Origin: a virus
Reading direction: 5' to 3' (one strand)
Length of the DNA stretch: 64,000 nucleotides
Virus record (IMG/VR): IMGVR_UViG_3300030109_003951
Location: 22,601-86,600 of that record
Under the pieces are notes generated by a model. The model saw only the letters and a program-made list of their open reading frames with translations, was not told the DNA's origin and made no database searches. Positions 58,332-64,000 of the stretch are shown piece after piece (the stretch's first letter is position 1; each line of letters opens with the position of its first letter). A program made the translations under genes and the position numbers.

Positions 58332-58870
58332 TCTTTCACCTCCTTCGGGTAGCCAAATACTGGAACTCCTTTCACTAACTTACCATCCCATGTTCTCACT
58401 TTAGGTTTGAAACTTGCTGTGCTTATCTTACAGTGGTTCTTATACCAGTCTTGAAGATTCCTTCTCATAGTTCTAACTTCTTTTTCTGCATATTCTTGAG
58501 CAGTAACAGCACTCAAGTTTTTACCCTTAGCCATAACTGACAATATCTTACTAGACTTGTATGCTGTTATACTAACATTGTGTATTTCTTCACAGATAGT
58601 TTGAATGTTTGCTTCTACATCATAAGGAAGTTCACCCATTTTACCTCTACCTACTGGGTTGTCAATTCCATAACTAGATAGTGAGGAACAAGTCCCTACT
58701 ATACCAGCCCAATAGGATTCAAAATTATCCATATCACTTTTTACACTTTTTACCAAAGCCCTCAATGGAGTCTTGATATGTGCTGGTAGTTTCTTTTCAG
58801 TCTTGATAAACATCTCAATTAACTGAACCTTCTTTTCGTTCTTAGTCATCTCCGCATTATTCCCTGCCAT
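58328..58870 (-). CDS. uncharacterised helical protein, leaderless
   Basis: A 180-residue protein that is mostly helical with many Lys and Glu. The ATG coincides with the predicted transcription start of operator copy 3. Family not recognised. Confidence 0.55.
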   Translation of the reverse strand: MAGNNAEMTKNEKKVQLIEMFIKTEKKLPAHIKTPLRALVKSVKSDMDNFESYWAGIVGTCSSLSSYGIDNPVGRGKMGELPYDVEANIQTICEEIHNVSITAYKSSKILSVMAKGKNLSAVTAQEYAEKEVRTMRRNLQDWYKNHCKISTASFKPKVRTWDGKLVKGVPVFGYPKEVKE

Positions 58871-58890
58871 ATTAGTGACACGGTCATAGG

Positions 58891-58966
58891 TTGTATATAT
58901 AGTTAGTCATTATTCCTTACTATGGGGTTGCAAAGACTACACCATATGGTAGTGTCTTTGTTACCC
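58891..58966 (-). promoter_or_regulatory. palindromic operator and promoter, copy 3 (best dyad)
   Basis: The cleanest copy: GGGG, CAAAGAC, ACCATATGGT, GTCTTTG and CCC are arranged symmetrically from 58924 to 58966. Then come GGAATAATGA and TATATA. Box centre to ATG at 58870 is about 26 bases. Confidence 0.75.
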
Positions 58967-59103
58967 TATAAAAAAAGAGAGGGGAAGGAAGATGAGGCCC
59001 GTCTAGGGAACCACCCCTATAAACCCCATTCACGACAGACAACAAATTACCTAACCGAAAATAATTAAAGTTTCTTCCTATTACTGTGATAACCCCATGA
59101 CTC

Positions 59104-59286
59104 TTATTTTATTACTAAATCCTCCCTGTTCCTTTTATTTTTGAAATGTTCTAAGGCTTGTTCGTAAGCATTATCACTCATAAAATATCTAACTAAGTGA
59201 TGACCAAACATATTCATTACCCCACTCATTTGTGTAGTGTAGAATTCATCCCACATATCTAATGTAATTGTGTAAGGTTTTTGCAT
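59104..59286 (-). CDS. small uncharacterised protein
   Basis: A 60-residue protein from the ATG at 59286, which overlaps the upstream stop as TAATG. Helical with VMNMFGHHLVRYFMSDNAYEQ. Family not recognised. Confidence 0.5.
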   Translation of the reverse strand: MQKPYTITLDMWDEFYTTQMSGVMNMFGHHLVRYFMSDNAYEQALEHFKNKRNREDLVIK

Positions 59287-59906
59287 TACCATTCCTCCTT
59301 TGTTTTACTTAACTTCCATTCATCTTCTTTTTCATCCCATACTAGATACAATGGTGTGTTGTTACTATTATGATATATTGGCTTATATTGAAGTTCACCA
59401 TTCATATTGAATACATCTGCTATTTCATTAACCATAGTTTTTACAAAGTCATCATAGTAATATGTTTCCCCAGATAAGTAAATCCCAATGAAACTTTTAA
59501 TCATATCAATTTGTTTTTTCTTATCTTCCCATGTTTGTCTATATGGTCTTTTGATATTGTCATAACCTCTTACTGCTTCATCAAATAATGATTCTTTCAT
59601 TCTGTGTGCAAACGCCTCATCTTTTTCATTACCAACATTAGAACTCCATTCTGCATCAGCCATCTTTTGCACAAATTCTGTTGTGAAAGGAGAATCCCCT
59701 TTACCATACATACTCCATACTAGATTGAATCTATCTGTGGCTACATCAACTGATATTCCATATCTTTCGTCTTCATTCTTTTTTACTCTACCAATTCCAG
59801 CACTCATAGCAATCATTCCCATATTAAATGATGCTAAGAACTTCCTTTCATCTTCAGTAAATATTTCTGCTTTATCTTCATCTTTTATTCCTACTATTAA
59901 TGGCAT
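59286..59906 (-). CDS. uncharacterised protein
   Basis: A 206-residue protein. The N terminus is hydrophobic and beta (MPLIVGIKDEDKAEIF) and the rest mixed. LYLVWDEKEDEWKLSKT ends the chain. Located directly after the 99-residue gene. Family not recognised. Confidence 0.5.
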   Translation of the reverse strand: MPLIVGIKDEDKAEIFTEDERKFLASFNMGMIAMSAGIGRVKKNEDERYGISVDVATDRFNLVWSMYGKGDSPFTTEFVQKMADAEWSSNVGNEKDEAFAHRMKESLFDEAVRGYDNIKRPYRQTWEDKKKQIDMIKSFIGIYLSGETYYYDDFVKTMVNEIADVFNMNGELQYKPIYHNSNNTPLYLVWDEKEDEWKLSKTKEEW

Positions 59907-60206
59907 TTATTGCACCTCCAAATCTACAGTTTTGAATTTTTCGCCATCATCTGATGTATGAATGGTTGTTTGTTTTGATACTTTCTCATCATGTTCTGTG
60001 AAAATACTACATTCACCTTTTAATTTGAAAATACTAATATTTGGTTTAGTTAGTTTTCCATTATATCTTTTGTGCATTTTAATATAAATCGAAGTTTCAC
60101 CCATTCTAACTGTTACTGTATGTATTTCACTTCCAGAATCGTGAAAACTTGTTTGTTCTGTTATCGTTCCTAGTTCTTGTGTTGTTGCCATCTTTGTTAC
60201 TGCCAT
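59907..60206 (-). CDS. uncharacterised beta-rich protein, leaderless
   Basis: A 99-residue protein. The ATG is at the predicted transcription start of operator copy 4. It is mostly strands (IHTVTVRMGETSIYIKMHKR). Family not recognised. Confidence 0.5.
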   Translation of the reverse strand: MAVTKMATTQELGTITEQTSFHDSGSEIHTVTVRMGETSIYIKMHKRYNGKLTKPNISIFKLKGECSIFTEHDEKVSKQTTIHTSDDGEKFKTVDLEVQ

Positions 60207-60228
60207 ATACCCTCCTAGCAGTTCCCCC

Positions 60229-60304
60229 TTATAATACTTATCATTATTCCTTTCTATGGGGTTTACAAAGTTAATACCATATGGTGTGAGTCTTTGGGCA
60301 CCCC
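60229..60304 (-). promoter_or_regulatory. palindromic operator and promoter, copy 4
   Basis: CATATG at 60278-60283 with CAAAG and CTTTG arms. Then come GGAATAATGA and a TTATAA box at 60229-60236, about 26 bases from the ATG at 60206. Confidence 0.7.
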
Positions 60305-60359
60305 AAAAAAAAAGGCGTTCTAGAGGGCAGAGCGGCCCGTTTTTAAGCGGCCCTGCCCC
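60305..60359 (-). terminator. hairpin and T-tract terminator after DUF932 gene
   Basis: On the minus strand, GGGCAG and CTGCCC with GGCC/GGCC inside form a stem with a short loop. After a short spacer a run of nine T follows. It lies between the DUF932 gene and operator copy 4. Confidence 0.55.
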
Positions 60360-60409
60360 AAGAACAATTTTACGATTTCATATCGTCTTAGGTTATTTCT
60401 GTGGTACTA

Positions 60410-61402
60410 TTAGCATACTTCTAAGCATCTTGCTACTGCTCTTTCTCTTTTCCTTCTACCATCATTAAAAATTGCATTTTCTCTACCTTCGGGCTTCAAT
60501 TCACCAGTTGTTGAGTTCAATGTTCTTTGGTGGTCAATGAAGTAAGTATAAGCATTGTAAACAGCCCAAACAGTTCCCCTCATATTATCAACATTGTTAG
60601 ATTCATGGTCTAAATTTTCAATAATTTTGTTTCTCATGTTTTCATGTTTTCCCGAATATTTTAGAACTTTTTCACCATCATCATTATTGTACATTCCCAT
60701 TTTTGAACCAATTAAATAATCAATTAAATCAATTGATTTTTCTCTATCAATTGTAGTATCTAACATTTGATTGTATGATACTTCATAACTTTGGATAGAT
60801 TTTCTAACAGTTTCTAAAACACCATCAACAGTTGAAAATAATTTGTTATTAATTCCACTTGTATGACTTAGTTTAATTTGTGCTTCTCTTGAAAACATTG
60901 GCATTTGATTTTGGCAAAACATTCTGATACTTGTAAAAGTAATTTTTAAACTACCGCTACCATCATGAGAGTTTTGAAAAACCATGTAAACTTGAGCAGG
61001 GTCTTCTTGACCTACCATTACACTATATTCTTGGGGTAATACTGCTACACAAAACATTGAAGCCCCGTTTTTTCTGCTTCCAATTCTTTCAATAGTTGCA
61101 CCAGCATGACCACAGATTTCAATAATTGTGTTTGCTACTGTTTGATTTTGAACAATCCCATAACCTTTTGATAATCCATTACCTAAAACTTGGTCATTAT
61201 CAGTTCTAACAGTATACATATTACCTGCTATTCCATTCATTAGTTTACCATCTTCGGTTTTACATTGTCTTAATTCAACAGTAAAATTTAACCCTGCTTT
61301 ATCAAGTGCTTCATCGGGTGTCATAACACCTCTTGCTTCATTCCCTACATTTAGGAGGTTAGCCCCTCCTCTAGCGTTGTCCGTCAATACTATACCTGAC
61401 AT
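60410..61402 (-). CDS. DUF932 family phage/plasmid protein
   Basis: A 330-residue protein. The pattern NGLSKGYGIVQNQTVANTI with the preceding GNMYTVRTDN, and later SHDGSGSLKITFTSIRMFCQNQMP, matches the DUF932 family common in phages and plasmids. Its role is unknown. It is the largest protein of the region. The ATG coincides with the predicted start of operator copy 5. Confidence 0.75.
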   Translation of the reverse strand: MSGIVLTDNARGGANLLNVGNEARGVMTPDEALDKAGLNFTVELRQCKTEDGKLMNGIAGNMYTVRTDNDQVLGNGLSKGYGIVQNQTVANTIIEICGHAGATIERIGSRKNGASMFCVAVLPQEYSVMVGQEDPAQVYMVFQNSHDGSGSLKITFTSIRMFCQNQMPMFSREAQIKLSHTSGINNKLFSTVDGVLETVRKSIQSYEVSYNQMLDTTIDREKSIDLIDYLIGSKMGMYNNDDGEKVLKYSGKHENMRNKIIENLDHESNNVDNMRGTVWAVYNAYTYFIDHQRTLNSTTGELKPEGRENAIFNDGRRKRERAVARCLEVC

Positions 61403-61420
61403 GAGGTGTCCTCATCTTTA

Positions 61421-61506
61421 TAGTATATATACTTATCATTATTCCACACTATATATTTGAGCGGGGTGACAAAGGCCACACCATATGGTAGCATCTTTGT
61501 GACCCC
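61421..61506 (-). promoter_or_regulatory. palindromic operator and promoter, copy 5
   Basis: CATATG at 61482-61487 between CAAAG- and CTTTG-type arms, with GGGG and CCCC at the ends. GGAATAATGA and a TATATA box follow, about 26 bases from the ATG. Confidence 0.7.
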
Positions 61507-61601
61507 AAAAAGAAATGAGGCATAGGGGCTATGACGAAAAAAACTTCACATAAGAAATAAATGGCATCCCTGCCAACCCCTATCACCTCACTTCAAAGAA
61601 T

Positions 61602-61712
61602 CTATGCTGTCACCTCAACCTTATACCTTTTACAATCTTTATTGACACATACAGGCATCATAGTCCATAGGTATAACATATGTTCTCCACAATCTGAACA
61701 TGGATTACTCAT
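61602..61712 (-). CDS. 36-residue zinc-ribbon mini-protein
   Basis: ATG at 61712: NPCSDCGEHM then VCVNKDCKR, a four-cysteine zinc site. Overlaps the previous gene as ATGA. Confidence 0.5.
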   Translation of the reverse strand: MSNPCSDCGEHMLYLWTMMPVCVNKDCKRYKVEVTA

Positions 61713-61894
61713 GGTATCTCCTCATCTTTCTCATAAGTGGTTTGTTCTTCAAAATACTTTTCTTTAAGATAAGTCTCTATTCTCAAACGCTCCGATACTA
61801 TATTTCCAAGATAACCTATCATTTGACATAATTCTTTATCTGGCAATTCATGTATCAATTTCAAGATTTCTATTTGTTCTTTGGAGTATGTCAT
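61709..61894 (-). CDS. small helical protein
   Basis: A 61-residue protein from the ATG at 61894, which overlaps the upstream stop. Helical and charged (EQIEILKLIHELPDKELC). Family not recognised. Confidence 0.5.
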   Translation of the reverse strand: MTYSKEQIEILKLIHELPDKELCQMIGYLGNIVSERLRIETYLKEKYFEEQTTYEKDEEIP

Positions 61895-62178
61895 GCTGTC
61901 ACCCCACCACATTTCTCTTTCCATACTTTATATCCTAACTCTGTCATGTGTGCTGTGAAAGCCCCATCATAAGGAATACTTCCCATTACATCACCTGTCC
62001 CATCACCACTGTAGTAGCAAATGATTAATCCTTTATCCCTTAGACTTTCAATCACTCTAGCCTCATGGGGTTTGCCCCAACCCTTACTTGTTTCAATATA
62101 GGAATATCCATGTCCGTATTCATGAATCTGTCTTCCTACCCAATCTAAACTAAATATTTGTTGTTTACCTAATCTCAT
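61891..62178 (-). CDS. possible winged-helix small protein
   Basis: A 95-residue protein with HEARVIESLRDKGLIICYYSG and a hairpin rich in Gly, suggestive of a winged helix. The N terminus is RLGKQQIFSLDWVGRQIHEYG. Assignment tentative. Confidence 0.4.
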   Translation of the reverse strand: MRLGKQQIFSLDWVGRQIHEYGHGYSYIETSKGWGKPHEARVIESLRDKGLIICYYSGDGTGDVMGSIPYDGAFTAHMTELGYKVWKEKCGGVTA

Positions 62179-62264
62179 TCTTCCTCATCCCCCTTTTTAC
62201 AACATGGCAATAATTTATATTTACATAATGCACTATAACATCCGAATTTCAACCTTTCTTTCAT
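62175..62264 (-). CDS. 29-residue cysteine mini-protein
   Basis: ATG at 62264, with GCYSALCKYKLLPCCKKG. Overlaps both neighbours by four bases. Very short. Confidence 0.35.
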   Translation of the reverse strand: MKERLKFGCYSALCKYKLLPCCKKGDEEE

Positions 62265-62419
62265 TGTTCTTCATCCTCCCATACAATACAGTCCTCGTAT
62301 TCCCCAACAAGTAACTTCATGTTGAGTTGTATCTCACCCTTCACACCGTCATCACGGACAACTATGAAGTAGAACTCATCTCCTATCCATTGCTCCACTT
62401 TTTCAACATCATAATTCAT
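62261..62419 (-). CDS. 52-residue acidic protein
   Basis: ATG at 62419. Acidic beta-type sequence (DEFYFIVVRDDGVKGEIQL). Coupled at both ends by ATGA overlaps. Function unknown. Confidence 0.45.
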   Translation of the reverse strand: MNYDVEKVEQWIGDEFYFIVVRDDGVKGEIQLNMKLLVGEYEDCIVWEDEEQ

Positions 62420-62577
62420 TCTTCATCATCCTCCACAATCTCTTCAACTTCTATATCATAAACATGGAGTAAATCCATCTGTTCATATTTCCACCCAATT
62501 GCTTCTGCTTCTGCTTCATTTGCCGCCTCAACAACTTTATGAAAATGAACAACAGTAATCACATCATATTCTGGCAT
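62416..62577 (-). CDS. 53-residue acidic protein
   Basis: ATG at 62577. MPEYDVITVVHFHKVVEAAN then an acidic tail with many Glu. Coupled to the next gene by ATGA. Function unknown. Confidence 0.45.
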   Translation of the reverse strand: MPEYDVITVVHFHKVVEAANEAEAEAIGWKYEQMDLLHVYDIEVEEIVEDDEE

Positions 62578-62578
62578 A

Positions 62579-62803
62579 TCACTCAACCTCCTCTACTTCA
62601 GTAACATAACATTCATTTATCATTGCCCATATACAATTAATATCTTCACAAAAGTAATGGTCATATGCATCATGATATAATACTGGATGTTTTAAATCCA
62701 AGATATTGCAACCACAAAATGTACAATTCAAATCTTCTCTGACTTCTTCTTCAGTTGATATACCCCCACCAGTAGTTGAGGACACCTCATATCTTTTACT
62801 CAT
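62579..62803 (-). CDS. small zinc-binding protein
   Basis: A 74-residue acidic protein with CTFCGCN and FCEDINC, a four-cysteine site. Overlaps the previous gene by four bases. Function unknown. Confidence 0.55.
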   Translation of the reverse strand: MSKRYEVSSTTGGGISTEEEVREDLNCTFCGCNILDLKHPVLYHDAYDHYFCEDINCIWAMINECYVTEVEEVE

Positions 62804-63150
62804 TCTTCACCATCTCCGTTTTTTAGTTTGTTTCTGTTCATTGCCCATAATTCTTCTTGCATTTTATTTAATTCTTGCCGATTATTTTCTATGGAATCTT
62901 CACGAAATGCACACCAAGCCTTATCATCAACCCACTTACTATAATCAGTAGGTGTAGGTGTACCTAACCATTTTCTGAACATTGCATACCAACATAACAG
63001 CCTTTCTTTTTCATTTCTTTGTTTTAATAATTCTTTGTCTAGTATATACAAAGGGTTAACCCCAAGTATTGTTTCCCAAGTATCATCACTTGTAACTTTA
63101 GCACTTTCTTGCATTGCATTTACTATTTCCCAATTAGTAAATCTTCTCAT
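62800..63150 (-). CDS. uncharacterised helical protein
   Basis: A 116-residue helical, Trp-rich protein (WYAMFRKWLGTPTPTDYSKW, ENNRQELNKMQEELW). Coupled by ATGA to its neighbour. Family not recognised. Confidence 0.5.
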   Translation of the reverse strand: MRRFTNWEIVNAMQESAKVTSDDTWETILGVNPLYILDKELLKQRNEKERLLCWYAMFRKWLGTPTPTDYSKWVDDKAWCAFREDSIENNRQELNKMQEELWAMNRNKLKNGDGEE

Positions 63151-63479
63151 TCAATCACCTCAGTTATTTCATTTACAGCCCTGTACAACATGTCAAGGAA
63201 ATCACTTTCACCATCACTTAAATCCCAAACTCCACCATGAACACTTGCTTGAAATTGTTGGCGTTCATCTTTGTCCTTAATTCTTCTTATCTCCACCATA
63301 AGTTTCCTAGCCCCTTCTGATAAAAATGATTTCACAAAGGATTCATTTTCAGAGATGTGGTTTAATGGGTCTACCATTTTATCCACAACACTTTGATGTT
63401 TGTCTGTATTGTCTTTCATTACTTTTAACATAGATTTTACTACTATGTCTATTTCTTCTGCCATAACTTGTTTCGTCAT
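63147..63479 (-). CDS. uncharacterised protein, leaderless
   Basis: A 110-residue helical protein. I chose the ATG at 63479 (MTKQVMAEEID) because longer in-frame starts would lie upstream of, or within, the TATA box at 63502-63509. Contains KDERQQFQASVHGGVWDLSD. Family not recognised. Confidence 0.55.
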   Translation of the reverse strand: MTKQVMAEEIDIVVKSMLKVMKDNTDKHQSVVDKMVDPLNHISENESFVKSFLSEGARKLMVEIRRIKDKDERQQFQASVHGGVWDLSDGESDFLDMLYRAVNEITEVIE

Positions 63480-63500
63480 GTACATCCCATTATTCCCTAC

Positions 63501-63570
63501 CTTATAATACCTTTCATTGTTCACCACTATAGGGTTGACAAAGTCACAACCATATGGGCCTTTGCTTCCA
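63501..63570 (-). promoter_or_regulatory. palindromic operator and promoter, copy 6 (diverged)
   Basis: CATATG at 63551-63556, left arm AGGGTTGACAAAG intact, right arm shortened to CCTTTGCTTCC. The spacer motif reads TCATTGTTC on the plus strand rather than TCATTATTCC. TTATAATA box at 63502-63509. Confidence 0.6.
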
Positions 63571-64000
63571 AATTTTTTTTTAAAACCCTTTTTACATCAA
63601 ACTTTTTTTTAAACATTTTTTGTTATTTTTTTTAAAAAACAATTGTTGCGAGTCGATTCTTGATGCCTATGCCCGACCCCATTCTTTTGTGGGGATTTTT
63701 ATCAAAAGATTCTCATCATGCTGGCTTTTGTGGGGATTTTTTTCAAAAGGAATAATGACATGTGATAACCTCAGCACAAACTTGACATGGCCCCACAGGA
63801 AGTTGACAACCCCCCACGCCAAAAATTCCGACAAGAGATTTTATGCTAAGATGTTATGTTGAAAATTTGTTGATTAATTCTTATGTCGCTGGAAATAGAA
63901 TAAAAGGTCTTAAAAAAATTTTGCAAGCGACAAAAAAATTTGACCCCATTTTTTGAAAAGCGATGGATAACATATTGTCCGCCCCAAACTATAAGACCAA
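63571..64000. other. non-coding right end with T-tracts and repeats
   Basis: No gene is supported. T and A homopolymer runs fill 63573-63645. Two 25-base copies of a CTTTTG...CAAAAG element follow at 63684-63708 and 63725-63749, with one mismatch. GGAATAATGACA at 63749-63760 repeats the promoter spacer motif in the opposite orientation. TGTCGCT and AGCGACA (63884-63890, 63926-63932) form an inverted repeat. Confidence 0.5.
63684..63749. repeat. two imperfect 25-base direct repeats, each with inverted ends
   Basis: Period 41 bases. Each begins CTTTTGTGGGGATTTTT and ends TCAAAAG, so each can also form a short hairpin. Confidence 0.6.

Overview
The window is most of the genome of an uncultured head-tailed double-stranded DNA virus of an archaeon. 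The sequence is AT-rich and almost fully coding, with genes coupled through ATGA or TAATG overlaps. Archaeal signatures are a TFB (TFIIB-like factor), a PC4-like protein, PCNA, an RFC small subunit, a fused archaeal PriS-PriL primase, an ATP-dependent ligase, an XPF-type nuclease and TATA-box promoters whose predicted start sites fall on or near the start codon. A tailed-virus structural module joined to a near-complete archaeal-type replication set matches the published description of magroviruses of marine Euryarchaeota (MG-II, Poseidoniales). That placement is inference and was not tested by any search.

Layout: (1) 1-24.5 kb, plus strand, late genes. Small virion or membrane genes come first, then a membrane-anchored small GTPase, a head-tail connector, a probable tail-completion protein, the tail tube, a tail assembly chaperone with a -1 frameshift, a short tape measure, distal tail proteins, a 2629-residue tail hub or tip protein and an 849-residue fibre. 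Terminase, portal, protease and major capsid genes are absent, so the genome continues beyond the window. (2) 24.6-52.3 kb, minus strand, replication and takeover. This holds a DEDD exonuclease, P-loop helicase, XPF nuclease, PriS-PriL primase, Cas4/RecB-like nuclease, split family B polymerase, PCNA, RecA-like ATPase, SSB-like protein, two clamp-loader ATPases, a LAGLIDADG-like protein, ligase, PC4, GroEL/GroES, a JAMM protease, an E1-like enzyme, TFB, a ubiquitin-like protein and HNH plus many zinc micro-proteins. (3) 52.4-53.8 kb, plus strand: three small genes, at least two of them membrane proteins, and an HMG-CoA-lyase-like enzyme. (4) 54.2-54.8 kb: non-coding, with iterons and an AT-rich tract, a candidate origin. 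(5) 54.8-63.5 kb, minus strand: about 28 small genes in operons. Six of these operons start with the same palindromic operator, spacer motif and TATA box. (6) 63.5-64.0 kb: non-coding repeats.

How the parts fit together: the replication proteins form a PCNA-centred set, since three of them end in a PIP-like LED(W/Y) motif. TFB, PC4 and several winged-helix proteins could redirect host RNA polymerase to the palindromic promoters. The most unusual part is a potential ubiquitin-like modification set encoded in one minus-strand gene block: a 66-residue beta-grasp protein ending in GGY, an E1/ThiF-like enzyme and a JAMM peptidase that could remove the terminal Tyr. This block also encodes a group I chaperonin pair. 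All functions are read from motifs by eye, and no database search was run.
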